From positions 1 to 57,208 of the forward strand of contig DASZPJ010000028.1 of assembly GCA_035550295.1 (NCBI GenBank): 57,208 nt of DNA. Direction: 5' to 3'. Of the stretch, positions 1-8,926 are shown piece after piece. The DNA comes from DASZPJ01 sp035550295 (GTDB lineage: Bacteria; Patescibacteriota; Saccharimonadia; Saccharimonadales; UBA4665). The notes beneath the pieces were generated by a model. It searched no databases, was not told the origin of the DNA, and saw nothing but the letters and a program-made list of their open reading frames with translations. The position numbers were made by a program, and so were the translations under genes. Numbering within the stretch: the stretch's first letter is position 1; each line of letters starts with the position of its first letter.

Positions 1-1122
1 CCAGGTATAACGTTTCAAAATCGCCGGGTATTCTTTGCGTTTAGCAGCAAAATCCTGACTGGCGGCAGCCCGCTGCAAAGTCTCAGTGATACTAGCTACA
101 TTTTGCTCGTCAGCGTAGTAAAAGGCGCTGCTCGACATCTCGTTAAAAACGGTCAAATTAGAACAAACCACCGGTTTGCCAGTCTCGACCGCCTCGAGCA
201 CCGGTAATCCCAGGCCTTCGTATTCCGACACAAAAACAGTTGCCACCGCGTTTTGGTACAACCACAACAGTTCGGCTTCCGACACGTTACCGCTGAAGAT
301 CAAAGCGCTGGAAAGTGAGTTTAGGGCTTTTTGGGTTTTGGGTTGGAAGTGCGAAGTCAAAACCAGGCGCGAGTCCATATTGCCAGAGGCTTTGCGGTAT
401 TCTTCGAAGGCTTCGACGGCACGGAAATTGTTTTTGCGCAGCTCGTCGCCAGACGGCATGATGAAGTAGTTGGCGGGCAGTTCAATGTCGGGTTTTTGCG
501 GGGTTAGGCCCTCGCGGTGGATCGGCGCGCCGTCAATGTTGGTGATCTTGGCCGGGTCAATGCCGGTATAAACGGCCACGTCATCAGCCACCGTCTGCGA
601 AATAGTCAACAGTTTATCCGCACCCAAAAGCAACTGGAACCTCTGGAGGTAGTTTTGGTACATGTGTGACTTGCTGTAGCGCTCGGAGTATAAGAGTGGG
701 ATCAAGTCGTAAACCAGCGCGATTTTTTCGACATTGGTCGGGAAAACAGAGCACAGGCTGTCAATGAACGGCGCCAAAATTATGAAACTCGGTTTGATCT
801 TACCCTGTTCGGCTATAAACTTGTCTAGAATTTTGGTATTGGCGTCCAGCAAGGGTTCGAGTTTTTCGCGCGGAACCATTTTGGGCAGCTTGAGATCCAG
901 CCAAACGAACTCTACATTACTGAGTTTTTGACGCAATGTTTCTTCAGCGGTCGGCTGAAGTTTGAGGTTTTTGTTGAATATGACGACTGCTTTTTTGTAA
1001 GGAAATCCGGGCTGGTTGAGCAAGGCTTCCAAAAAGTGCAACGAATACTTGCCCATGCCGCGGTCCCAGGCTTCACTCTGGAAAACCTGGGCGTCAATGA
1101 TAAGTGTGCCTTCGGCGCTCAT
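1..1122 (-). CDS. Glycosyltransferase, GT4-like (C-terminus cut by window edge)
   Basis: Transfers a sugar from a nucleotide donor to a growing glycan on the cytoplasmic face. The reading frame is open from ATG at 1122 down to base 1 (374 codons, no stop), so the last few dozen residues are missing. The family signature is visible as EYEGLGLPVLEAVETGKPVV, the donor-binding E-x7-E region of GT4 enzymes. An N-terminal Rossmann-like half begins MSAEGTLIIDAQVF. The ATG overlaps the stop of the upstream coiled-coil gene (ATGA), so the two are translationally coupled. It is the last visible gene of the wzm-wzt operon and probably builds the exported polysaccharide. The exact sugar cannot be told from sequence. 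Confidence 0.85.
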   Translation of the reverse strand, partial: MSAEGTLIIDAQVFQSEAWDRGMGKYSLHFLEALLNQPGFPYKKAVVIFNKNLKLQPTAEETLRQKLSNVEFVWLDLKLPKMVPREKLEPLLDANTKILDKFIAEQGKIKPSFIILAPFIDSLCSVFPTNVEKIALVYDLIPLLYSERYSKSHMYQNYLQRFQLLLGADKLLTISQTVADDVAVYTGIDPAKITNIDGAPIHREGLTPQKPDIELPANYFIMPSGDELRKNNFRAVEAFEEYRKASGNMDSRLVLTSHFQPKTQKALNSLSSALIFSGNVSEAELLWLYQNAVATVFVSEYEGLGLPVLEAVETGKPVVCSNLTVFNEMSSSAFYYADEQNVASITETLQRAAASQDFAAKRKEYPAILKRYTW

Positions 1123-1586
1123 GACATGCCTCTCGACCTAATTTTGCGGGCGCCGGCCAAACCGTGCCGGCCGAGCTTGAAAAAGCCATTCGACAAAGAC
1201 GAATAGCTGCCATTAACTACACGGTAAGTGAGCCGTGGTTTTTGCTGGTGGAGCGTGTAATACGTTTCTAAATCATAAACCCGCGTTGCTTTGAGCAATT
1301 CGTCAACTGGGCTGGCCGGATCGTACCGAAAAACTTTGGGCAACTTACGGTCCGGCACTTTATCGAGTTTGGCAATCCGTTTGCGGGCGGCTGTGTCGGC
1401 CGATTTAGCCAGTTGTTTGGTGAGTGGCACAACCCGTTTTAGCTCTTCCAAACGAAATTCCATTTGGGCATTTTCAAATTTATAATAATCGCGTTCTTTT
1501 GAGACCTTTTCGAGTTCTTTTTCTAGTTTGCGTAAGGCTTCTCTGAGTTCGTCGGCAGTCTGCTGCTGGTGGTTGTCTTTGGTCAT
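1119..1586 (-). CDS. Coiled-coil protein of polysaccharide export operon
   Basis: A 155-residue protein with no recognised domain. Residues about 8-55 are a strongly charged heptad-like coiled coil (many E, K, L and R). The C-terminal half is basic and contains tyrosine- and serine-rich stretches. It sits between wzt and a glycosyltransferase, overlapping the first by TGATG and the second by ATGA, so it is almost certainly co-translated with them. Coiled-coil partners of Wzm/Wzt systems can act as chain-length rulers or scaffolds for transferases; that role here is inference from position only. A GTG at 1589 is an alternative start, but the ATG at 1586 gives the tighter coupling. Confidence 0.7.
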   Translation of the reverse strand: MTKDNHQQQTADELREALRKLEKELEKVSKERDYYKFENAQMEFRLEELKRVVPLTKQLAKSADTAARKRIAKLDKVPDRKLPKVFRYDPASPVDELLKATRVYDLETYYTLHQQKPRLTYRVVNGSYSSLSNGFFKLGRHGLAGARKIRSRGMS

Positions 1587-2779
1587 CACTTACGATCAAT
1601 CTCCAGTTTGAATTCCGGCGCGACGGCAAACCCCGTGCGTTCCTGGCGCAGCGAGTTGAGCGTCAGCGCGTCTTCCCACCAGTCAAAAGTTTCGCCAGAA
1701 CTGGATTCGATGGCCACGTCAAAGGTAAACTTGCCGTCGTTTAAGATGTGCGGAAAACTCCAGTTGAGGGACAGTTTTTGACCGGACTTGAGGTTAATCT
1801 GGTGGCCGAGCAGCTTTGTGTTGGTGCCAAACAGCAAGTTACCGGCGCCGTTTTTGACCTTAAATCCAATCACGACATCGTCGCAGTCTTCATGTGCCAC
1901 CAAATCGGTCTGTAACTTGATTTGCCGGTCTTTGTCTTCGACGGTTTTGGCTGGCGTGGTTTCTACCTTGGTAAACTCAACTTTAAGGCTGCCGCTGCGG
2001 CCACCGGCTTCGGCGTCTTCTGGTGCGTTGCGATTCTTTTCGATAAATAATTTGGTGTAGGCAGTGGCGATGACATCGCTGCCACCTTCGGCTTCGATTT
2101 TACCGTCGTTGATGAACACGCCGCGGTCGCAATATTCGCGGATGACGTCCATGTTGTGCCCGACGAACACCACCGTTTTTTTGCTCTTTTTGATGGACTT
2201 GAAGTACTCAAAACATTTGCGCTGGAAGTCGGCGTCACCAACGGCCAAGACTTCGTCGATCAGCAAAATGTCGGCGTCGGCGCGAATCGCCATAGAGAAC
2301 GCCAAGCGTACTTGCATGCCGGATGAATAGTTTTTGAGCTTTTGATCCATGAACCGTTCCAGTTCGGCAAAAGCCACGATGTCGTCATAAATAGCGTCGA
2401 CTTCTTTTTCGGAAAAGCCGAGCATCGCGCCGTTCATGTAGACATTTTCGCGGCCGGTGAGCTCCGGGTTAAAACCAACGCCCAGTTCGATGAATGGCAC
2501 TAATTTGCCGCTGACGGCCACATTGCCTTTATTGGCTTGGTAGATGCCGGCGAGAATTTTTAGTAAGGTGCTTTTGCCGCTGCCGTTTCGGCCGACAATT
2601 CCGAAGAACTCGCCTTTTTTAACTTCGAAAGACACGCCGCGCAAAGCGTGCTGCAGGTCATAACCGCGGTTGCCACGCACCAGACCGGTGAAGACGCTTT
2701 TTAGTGAGCTGGCTTTGTCGTGCGGCAATTTAAAGTCTTTGACGACATCATCTACGCGGATGGCAACATCGTCGTTCAT
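1586..2779 (-). CDS. wzt: O-antigen/teichoic-type ABC transporter ATPase (Wzt-like)
   Basis: ATP-hydrolysing subunit of an ABC-2 polysaccharide exporter, working with the adjacent Wzm-like permease. Walker A is GRNGSGKST at about 63-71, the signature motif is YSSGMQ at about 151-156, and Walker B is DILLIDE at about 170-176. Residues about 280-397 form an extra C-terminal domain that resembles the Wzt carbohydrate-binding domain, which in studied systems recognises a modified end of the finished glycan. The 397-residue length fits Wzt with that domain rather than the shorter TagH- or KpsT-like ATPases. The gene starts one base after the permease stop. Confidence 0.92.
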   Translation of the reverse strand: MNDDVAIRVDDVVKDFKLPHDKASSLKSVFTGLVRGNRGYDLQHALRGVSFEVKKGEFFGIVGRNGSGKSTLLKILAGIYQANKGNVAVSGKLVPFIELGVGFNPELTGRENVYMNGAMLGFSEKEVDAIYDDIVAFAELERFMDQKLKNYSSGMQVRLAFSMAIRADADILLIDEVLAVGDADFQRKCFEYFKSIKKSKKTVVFVGHNMDVIREYCDRGVFINDGKIEAEGGSDVIATAYTKLFIEKNRNAPEDAEAGGRSGSLKVEFTKVETTPAKTVEDKDRQIKLQTDLVAHEDCDDVVIGFKVKNGAGNLLFGTNTKLLGHQINLKSGQKLSLNWSFPHILNDGKFTFDVAIESSSGETFDWWEDALTLNSLRQERTGFAVAPEFKLEIDRK

Positions 2780-2780
2780 G

Positions 2781-3587
2781 CTACACGTCCTCCGCGAAGT
2801 ATTTAGACCGGCTGCGGAAGTAAATTCCAGCTACAACGCCAACGACGAGAGTTATGCCGACAGGAATTGCCCAGATCAATTTATCGCCGCCCCAAAAGCT
2901 GGCGATGTTCGGGCTGGCCGGCGAAACAAGCGCGTGTCGGGCGTCCTGGATGATCTGCGCCATCGGGTTTAACAGCGAATATTTGGCGACTTTGGCTGGC
3001 ACAAACGTCATCGGGTACAAAATTGGCGTTGCGTAAAATGCCGCTTGCATGACGACTTCCCAGATGTAGCTAACGTCTCTAAATTTTACAAAGAGAGCGC
3101 TGAGGAAAAAGGCGCAAGCAATGGCAAAAACAAACAGTTCGGCAACTAGCGGAATGATCAGCAGCATGCTCCATGTCGGGTGAACATGGTTGAAGATCAT
3201 AAAGATGATGATCACGAGGAAGTTGAGCAGCAGGTTGATGAAAGCCGAAAACGATCCGGCAAAAATGATGACGTACTTCGGAAAGTTAATTTTGCGGATC
3301 AGTTCGCTTTTGCCGACAATTGAAGTGACCGAACCGCTAGTAACTTCGGCAAAGTAGTTCCATAGCACGATTCCGAGCAAAAGGTAAACCGGATAATGCG
3401 GCACATTGCCCTTGGCGCGCAAAAACACTCCAAACACTTCGTACAAAATGGCAAATAGGAATAGCGGCCGCAGTAGCGACCAGAGGTAGCCAAGCATCGA
3501 ACCTTGGTAGCGCAGCTTGAAGTCGGTTTTGACCAGCTGCTTGAGCAGAATCAAAGAGTAGCGATAGCGCTGGCGAATCCGTTGCAT
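2781..3587 (-). CDS. wzm: Polysaccharide ABC-2 permease (Wzm-like)
   Basis: Membrane subunit of the polysaccharide exporter. The 268-residue protein has six hydrophobic segments and the ABC-2 family feature of a basic N-terminus (RQRYRYSLILLKQLVKTDFK) before the first helix, with YQGSMLGYLWSLLRPL following. It is first in a minus-strand operon followed by wzt, a coiled-coil protein and a glycosyltransferase. The 78-bp gap to the divergent rmd gene must hold both promoters. The family is clear; the exported polymer is unknown, but nearby gmd and rmd suggest a 6-deoxyhexose glycan. Confidence 0.9.
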   Translation of the reverse strand: MQRIRQRYRYSLILLKQLVKTDFKLRYQGSMLGYLWSLLRPLFLFAILYEVFGVFLRAKGNVPHYPVYLLLGIVLWNYFAEVTSGSVTSIVGKSELIRKINFPKYVIIFAGSFSAFINLLLNFLVIIIFMIFNHVHPTWSMLLIIPLVAELFVFAIACAFFLSALFVKFRDVSYIWEVVMQAAFYATPILYPMTFVPAKVAKYSLLNPMAQIIQDARHALVSPASPNIASFWGGDKLIWAIPVGITLVVGVVAGIYFRSRSKYFAEDV

Positions 3588-3653
3588 TGCCCTTAATTTT
3601 ACAGTTTAGCGACCTCTGAAGCAACCAAGCTGGCGCTGGCCTTAATGCTAATG

Positions 3654-3659
3654 TAATCT
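3654..3659 (+). promoter_or_regulatory. -10 box (TAATCT) of rmd, leaderless spacing
   Basis: TAATCT lies six bases before the rmd ATG, so transcription would begin at or next to the start codon. No Shine-Dalgarno sequence is visible upstream. Confidence 0.5.
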
Positions 3660-3665
3660 ATTACT

Positions 3666-4595
3666 ATGTCGAAAATACTGGTAACTGGTTGCAATGGCTT
3701 CGTTGGCCAACATTTGGTCCGCGAACTGGCTGCAAATGGCGCCGAAGTTGTGGGCGTGGGCGGATCCAGCGGCACGCATGAACAATTGCCCGGACTCAGC
3801 AGCTACATTGAAGCCGACTTAACAGATGCCGCGCAGGCAGCTAAGGTAGATTTTTCCGGCGTCGATGGCGTTATTCATTTGGCTGGTTTGGCGGCCGTTG
3901 GCCCGTCTTTCGACAATCCGGAACTGTATATGAACGTGAACGTCGGCATCGAAGTCAACTTGTTTGAGACGGCGATTGCTCAAAACGTCAGGCCACGGTT
4001 TTTGATCATCAGCAGCGGTACTTTGTACGACCCGAAAGCACCCTTGCCCCTGACCGAAACGTCAACCGTTGACCCAAGCAGTTCGCCCTACGCCGCCAGC
4101 AAAGTCGCCCAGGAAAGCAAGGCGCTGGAATACGCCAAAGCTGGTTTTGAAGTCATGATCGCCCGCCCGTTCAACCATATTGGCCCGGGCCAAGGTTTAG
4201 GCTTTATCGTGCCGGACATTGCCGATCAGATTGTGAAAGTTGAAAAAGGCGAAGCGAGCGAAATTTTGGTTGGAAATTTGGACGCCAAACGCGATTACAC
4301 TGATGTCCGCGACATTGTTCGGGCATACCGCCTGCTGATTGAATCCGGCAAATCCGGCGAAATTTATAACTTGTGTACTGGTAAGGCCAGGTCCGGCCAC
4401 GAAATCTTAGAAGGCCTGCTCAATGCCGCCCACGACGAGATCGCCGTCAAACAAGACCCGGCGCGCATGCGTCCATCCGACACCCCAGAAATTTACGGCA
4501 GCCACGACAAACTAACCGCCGACACCGGCTGGCAACCCGAAATTGACCTACAAACCACCCTCGCCGACGTCATCACCGACTGGCGCAACCGCTAG
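3666..4595 (+). CDS. rmd: NAD-dependent epimerase/reductase, GDP-6-deoxy-4-keto-mannose reductase-like
   Basis: Extended short-chain dehydrogenase of 309 residues. It has an N-terminal NAD(P)-binding GCNGFVGQH motif at about 8-16 and the catalytic YAASK (Tyr-x3-Lys) at about 141-145. Its best functional guess is reduction of GDP-4-keto-6-deoxy-D-mannose to GDP-D-rhamnose, because the partner dehydratase gene gmd is only 0.8 kb away on the other strand and this RPFNHIGPGQ-type protein resembles Rmd. UDP-glucose 4-epimerase or another NDP-sugar epimerase cannot be excluded. Its TAG stop shares the palindromic CTAG with the stop of the convergent gene. Confidence 0.75.
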   Translation: MSKILVTGCNGFVGQHLVRELAANGAEVVGVGGSSGTHEQLPGLSSYIEADLTDAAQAAKVDFSGVDGVIHLAGLAAVGPSFDNPELYMNVNVGIEVNLFETAIAQNVRPRFLIISSGTLYDPKAPLPLTETSTVDPSSSPYAASKVAQESKALEYAKAGFEVMIARPFNHIGPGQGLGFIVPDIADQIVKVEKGEASEILVGNLDAKRDYTDVRDIVRAYRLLIESGKSGEIYNLCTGKARSGHEILEGLLNAAHDEIAVKQDPARMRPSDTPEIYGSHDKLTADTGWQPEIDLQTTLADVITDWRNR

Positions 4596-5248
4596 TTGAA
4601 TTTAAGTGATTGAACGAAGTTGTTGTATTCATTTAGATACTTGGCGGTTGTTGATGACTCGCTGTCTGCAATCGAGTACTCAATCTGCCAAAATTGACCA
4701 TTATGTATAAGCTCTGTAACTGGGCCGCCGCCGAGCGCATTTAGATTTGCTCTGATTGCGTCGATACCGTCAACTTTAATATTTCCAATATCGCCTAAAA
4801 CACCGTATTTTCCTTGGGCGGCGGTGCTTGTGTAGTCTTGTATTGAAGTATAGCTAGACTCAGCAGCTTGATAGAAGATTTTAAACTCTGCACCTGTGGC
4901 AATAGTATAAAGATGCCCATGAGTCGTAAGGTCTGGGCTCGCAATATAGATGCATGTGCGTTGATCGCCACCACTTGTGTCGGTGCAATTTTTCGTCTTC
5001 CAGCCTGCTGGATATTTCATGGTGAACCCGGTGCCAGTTAGGGTTTGCCAGCCAGCGTAGGGGTCTGATGCTAGGTTTTTGACGGTTTTAGTTTTGTCAG
5101 ATTTTGTAGTCGCAGATGTCTTAGCTGCTGGTTTGGTGGAGTTTTGGTTGTGGTAGACGTAGTAGCCGCCGAGGCCGGCGATCAGGAGAATTAGAACGAC
5201 TAATAAGATTTCTACGGCGCCGAAGCCTTTGGAATTGAGTTTGCCCAT
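4592..5248 (-). CDS. Secreted protein with type IV prepilin-like N-terminus
   Basis: A 218-residue protein of unknown function. Its N-terminus, SKGFGAVEILLVVLILLIAG, matches a class III/type IV prepilin signal: Gly-Phe cleavage site, Glu at mature position 5 (F-G-A-V-E) and a long hydrophobic helix. A Thr/Lys-rich linker follows, then a globular domain with FTMKYPAGWK, a pattern typical of PsbP-like or DUF-type lipobox-free domains. It could be a pseudopilin processed by PilD or a simple signal-anchor protein. No pilus genes lie nearby in this window. The gene stands alone, convergent with rmd. Confidence 0.7.
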   Translation of the reverse strand: MGKLNSKGFGAVEILLVVLILLIAGLGGYYVYHNQNSTKPAAKTSATTKSDKTKTVKNLASDPYAGWQTLTGTGFTMKYPAGWKTKNCTDTSGGDQRTCIYIASPDLTTHGHLYTIATGAEFKIFYQAAESSYTSIQDYTSTAAQGKYGVLGDIGNIKVDGIDAIRANLNALGGGPVTELIHNGQFWQIEYSIADSESSTTAKYLNEYNNFVQSLKFN

Positions 5249-5310
5249 CTGGAAAAAGCCTTATATTAATTAGCTTCAGCATAAGCTTTTTGTAAACTGT
5301 TGGCAAGCGG

Positions 5311-5388
5311 TGTCATTCCGAGCCAAGTCGAGGAAACCCTTAGCCAAAGCAAAGGCGATCGGGATCTCTCGACAAGCTCGAGATGACA
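5311..5388. repeat. Dispersed palindromic element, copy 1
   Basis: A 78-bp element with TGTCAT at the left and ATGACA at the right end. It contains the internal blocks TAGCCAAAGCAAAGG and GGGATCTCTCGACAAGCTCG. It is nearly identical to the copy at 37205-37283. Its right end abuts the stop codon of gmd (5389-5391). Confidence 0.85.
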
Positions 5389-6438
5389 CTAAGCGCTGGT
5401 GGCGGATTCGAGGCCGAGGTCGTGTTCGACCATCAGTTTTACCAGGCCTGGGAAGTCAACTTCGCGTTGCCAGCCCAAAGTTTTTTCGGCATGCGATGGA
5501 TTGCCGAGCAAAATGTCGACTTCGGCCGGGCGGAAGTATTCGGGATTGATTTTGATGAGCGTTTTGCCAGTGGCTTTGTCTTTACCAACTTCATCGGCGC
5601 CCTCGCCCTGCCACTCCAGTTCGACGTCAATTTCGGCAAAAGCCAGTTCGCAGAACTCGCGGATGGTGTGCGTTTCGCCGGTGGCTAGCACGTAGTCGCC
5701 CGGCTCGTCCTGTTGCAACATCAAGTACATTCCGCGGACGTAATCGCCGGCGTAACCCCAGTCGCGCTTGGCGTCCAAGTTACCAAGTTCCAGCACGTCT
5801 TGTTTGCCAAGTTTGATACGGGCCACGGAATTGCTGATCTTGCGGGTTACAAATTCGACGCCACGGCGTTCGCCCTCGTGGTTGAACAAAATGCCGCAGC
5901 TGGCGTGCATGCCGTAGCTTTCGCGGTAGTTTTTGGTGATCCAGTGGCCGTAAAGTTTGGCTACGCCATATGGGCTGCGAGGGTGGAACTGGGAAGTTTC
6001 GTCGTAGCCTTCGCCGGGCCGGTTGTAGTCCAGGCCGCCGAACATTTCACTGGTCGAGGCTTGGTAGAACTTGATGGTTTTTTCACCGCCCACGGCGCGG
6101 ATGGCTTCCAACATGTTCAATACGCCGCCGCCAGTGACTTGCTGCGTTAGGATCGGGTCGCGGAACGAGTAGCCAACGTGGCTGATGGCCGCCAGGTTGT
6201 AAACTTCGTCAGGTTTGGATTCTTTGAGCGCGCGAACCAACGAAGACATGTCCAGCAGGTCGGCCAGCAGGATTTTGACGTAAGGAAACTCGCGCGCAAA
6301 GTTCTTGTACTTAGGATGCGACGCTTCCATTTGGCCACGAATAATGCCATAGACTTCGTAGCCTTTAGCGTGCAAAAGCGCCGCTAAATGTCCGCCATCC
6401 TGGCCGTTTACACCTGTAATCAATGCCGTTTTCGCCAT
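5389..6438 (-). CDS. gmd: GDP-mannose 4,6-dehydratase
   Basis: Converts GDP-D-mannose to GDP-4-keto-6-deoxy-D-mannose, the entry step to GDP-D-rhamnose and GDP-L-fucose. The 349-residue protein begins with the NADP-binding TGVNGQDGGHLA, which is characteristic of Gmd. It carries the active-site motif YGVAKLYGHW (Tyr-x3-Lys) at about 157-161, a STSEMFG motif and NHEGERRGVEFVTRKI, all Gmd hallmarks. The product is the substrate of the nearby rmd-type reductase. The gene is monocistronic. A dispersed repeat lies directly at its 3' end. Confidence 0.93.
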   Translation of the reverse strand: MAKTALITGVNGQDGGHLAALLHAKGYEVYGIIRGQMEASHPKYKNFAREFPYVKILLADLLDMSSLVRALKESKPDEVYNLAAISHVGYSFRDPILTQQVTGGGVLNMLEAIRAVGGEKTIKFYQASTSEMFGGLDYNRPGEGYDETSQFHPRSPYGVAKLYGHWITKNYRESYGMHASCGILFNHEGERRGVEFVTRKISNSVARIKLGKQDVLELGNLDAKRDWGYAGDYVRGMYLMLQQDEPGDYVLATGETHTIREFCELAFAEIDVELEWQGEGADEVGKDKATGKTLIKINPEYFRPAEVDILLGNPSHAEKTLGWQREVDFPGLVKLMVEHDLGLESATSA

Positions 6439-6503
6439 ATTTTCTGAATTCTCCCGGTAAGATTTGTTTGCTAACGACAGTATACCATCTAGAATAGTCG
6501 TAT

Positions 6504-7598
6504 ATGAGCCGAATTGTGATCGACGGACGACAGTGGAATTCTACAACCGGCCGCTATGTGCGTAATCTGGTTAGCGGGCTGGAATCGCTCGACAAATCCA
6601 ACGATTACAAAGTGCTGCTGTTTCCGGAAGACCTGCCCAGCTGGCAGTCGTCCGCGCCTAATTTTGAGGCGGTTATTTGCCGACACCGTGAAGGTACATT
6701 GGCAGAACAACTTGGCCTAAAGAAACAGTTGGATAGCTTGGGTCCAGATTTGGTTCACTTCCCGATGGTGCAGCAACCGGCGCGCTACCGTGGCAAAGTC
6801 GTTACCACCATGAACGACCTGACAACGCTGCGTTTTCGCAACCCTACCAAAAACCAGCTGGTAATGCTCTTCAAACAAAAGGTCTATTTGTGGCTGAACA
6901 AGCGGGTGGTGCGTAAGTCGGACGCGCTATTAACCTATTCGGAGTTCGTTAAGCACGACATTGTAAAACACCTGGGCGCTGATCCGGGTAAAATCACCGT
7001 CACGCCGCTGGCTGGCGATAAAATCGTAGCCAAAGCGGAAGCTGTCAAAGATTTGGATGGGGCCGAATTCTTGCTGTATGTCGGCAGGGCTTCACCGCAC
7101 AAAAATTTAGCGCGCCTGGTTGACGCTTTCAAAATTTTGAAAATTGAACACCCGCAACTAAAACTGGTTTTGGTTGGTAAACATGATGCCGTGCGTGGAC
7201 TAATCAAAAATAAAGTGCAGCTGGAAAACATTAACGACGTGATTTTTACCGGCCAAGTCAGTGACGGACAACTGCGGTGGCTGTACGAGCACTGCGCGGC
7301 TTACATTTTCCCAAGCTTAAGCGAAGGTTTTGGCTTACCGGGGCTGGAAGCCATGAACCACGGCGCGCCGGTGGTTTCTTCGGACGCTACTTGCTTGCCG
7401 GAAGTTTATGGTGATGCCGCCGAGTACTTTGATCCAAAAGATGTTTACATGATGGCACGCTCAATCGAGGAAGTTTTGACCAATAAAAAGTTGCGCGATG
7501 AGCTGGTCAAAAAAGGCCAGCAGCGGGCCAGTTCGTTTTCCTGGCAGCGCACGGCCAGGCAAACTCTGGCCGTTTATGAAGCTGTTTTAGCCCGTTAG
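6504..7598 (+). CDS. Glycosyltransferase family 4
   Basis: GT-B fold transferase of 364 residues that probably adds a sugar such as mannose or rhamnose during surface-glycan assembly. The donor-binding motif EGFGLPGLEAMNHGAPVV lies at about 274-291, preceded by VGRASPHKNLARLVDAF, the classic start of the C-terminal Rossmann domain. A TAGAAT -10 box ends eight bases before the ATG and no ribosome-binding site is visible, so the message may be leaderless. It is followed 34 bases later by a membrane acyltransferase with the same orientation. Confidence 0.9.
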   Translation: MSRIVIDGRQWNSTTGRYVRNLVSGLESLDKSNDYKVLLFPEDLPSWQSSAPNFEAVICRHREGTLAEQLGLKKQLDSLGPDLVHFPMVQQPARYRGKVVTTMNDLTTLRFRNPTKNQLVMLFKQKVYLWLNKRVVRKSDALLTYSEFVKHDIVKHLGADPGKITVTPLAGDKIVAKAEAVKDLDGAEFLLYVGRASPHKNLARLVDAFKILKIEHPQLKLVLVGKHDAVRGLIKNKVQLENINDVIFTGQVSDGQLRWLYEHCAAYIFPSLSEGFGLPGLEAMNHGAPVVSSDATCLPEVYGDAAEYFDPKDVYMMARSIEEVLTNKKLRDELVKKGQQRASSFSWQRTARQTLAVYEAVLAR

Positions 7599-7632
7599 CT
7601 AACCTGTTTTCATGATATACTAGGCCTTACCT

Positions 7633-8925
7633 GTGAAAAGTGAAGAGCATTACAAAAACTTAGACGGTTTGAGGGGGGTTGCTGCGCTGGCTGTGGTTTT
7701 TTACCACTATGCGACTACGTTTTTCCCCTTCTTAATTGGCTACAGCATAACCACCCGGCACTCGCATTTTGACCGTTTGTTCTCCAACACGCCTTTTGGT
7801 TTGCCGTTTGCGGGCAATTTTGCTGTTTGCATCTTCTTTGTCCTGAGTGGGTTTGTGCTAAGCGTTGGCTTCTTCAAGCACGGTAGGCAAATTGCAACTT
7901 TGGTCTCTAGTGCTACTCGGCGCTATTTTCGTTTAATGCTGCCTGCGTTAGGTGCTATTTTGTTGGCTTATGTTTTAATGCGCTTGGGTTTGTTCTATAA
8001 CCACCAAGCAGCCGCAATAAGCCAAACGTCTGTGACCGTCAGCCAATTGTGGCATTTTCCAGCCCACCTGACATCAGCACTGTTCCAGGGCTTATATACG
8101 ATATGGTTTGGGAACTACAGCAATATCGCCAGTTACAACAATGTGCTTTGGACAATGCATTATGAACTATTTGGATCATTCCTGGTTTTTATGGTCCTGG
8201 CCCTGTTTGGAAGTACGAAGAACCGGTGGTTATTTTACGGTATCCTGGCGCTGGCTTTTGTTAAATCGTATTACCTGGCCTTCATTGCCGGAGTGGCAAT
8301 TTCCGACTTAACCTATAACTTGCCGGCTTATAAAAACTACCTGAAAGCCTGGATACTGTGGCCAGCATTGGCAGTTGGTATCTTTTTGGGGACTTGGACG
8401 GCCAACATTTACCCACACCTGCGTACTGGCTATACCCACGCTTGGCCTTTTTTTGAGTGGATAGAAGCCCAGCAATTCGCTCATATTGTTGGCGCTATTA
8501 TGCTTGTAGTGGTGGTTTTGAATTCAGGCGCTCTAACCAGGGTGCTGGAAACGCGCGCCTGCCAGTGGCTAGGTAAAGTTTCGTTTGGCTTGTACCTAAC
8601 CCACTACCTGGTAATCGGCACTCTCGCCAGCTACATTTTCACTCGTCTTTACGGCGCTGATGGTTTCAAAGCAGCGCTGGTTGGATCGATTGTGGTTACA
8701 TTACCCTTAACTTTTGTAGTGGCACACTTTTACACACGTTTGGTCGATATCCCGGCTATAGCTTTGTCTAAACGGATTGGTAACTACCTGCTGGAGGGCA
8801 ATCTACTTAGTGACGTTAGGCGAGCTGTGGTCGGTGCTGGAAACTGGCAGCCGGCGCCACACACCCAGGCCCGCCAGGCTGGCAAGCCTGTTTCTGGCCC
8901 TGTGCCCCAACCAGAAGTTGAGTAG
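7633..8925 (+). CDS. Membrane acyltransferase (acyltransferase 3 family, OafA-like)
   Basis: Multi-pass membrane enzyme of 430 residues that in this family moves acetyl or other acyl groups onto surface sugars or peptidoglycan. The family N-terminus NLDGLRGVAALAVVFYHY includes the conserved Arg and His in helix 1. About ten hydrophobic helices follow, and CQWLGKVSFGLYLTHYLV near residues 312-329 is the second family signature. The start is GTG, with a TATACT box 11 bases before it. The last 40 residues are a Pro/Gln-rich tail. It likely modifies the polysaccharide made by neighbouring genes. Confidence 0.88.
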   Translation: MKSEEHYKNLDGLRGVAALAVVFYHYATTFFPFLIGYSITTRHSHFDRLFSNTPFGLPFAGNFAVCIFFVLSGFVLSVGFFKHGRQIATLVSSATRRYFRLMLPALGAILLAYVLMRLGLFYNHQAAAISQTSVTVSQLWHFPAHLTSALFQGLYTIWFGNYSNIASYNNVLWTMHYELFGSFLVFMVLALFGSTKNRWLFYGILALAFVKSYYLAFIAGVAISDLTYNLPAYKNYLKAWILWPALAVGIFLGTWTANIYPHLRTGYTHAWPFFEWIEAQQFAHIVGAIMLVVVVLNSGALTRVLETRACQWLGKVSFGLYLTHYLVIGTLASYIFTRLYGADGFKAALVGSIVVTLPLTFVVAHFYTRLVDIPAIALSKRIGNYLLEGNLLSDVRRAVVGAGNWQPAPHTQARQAGKPVSGPVPQPEVE

Positions 8926-8926
8926 T

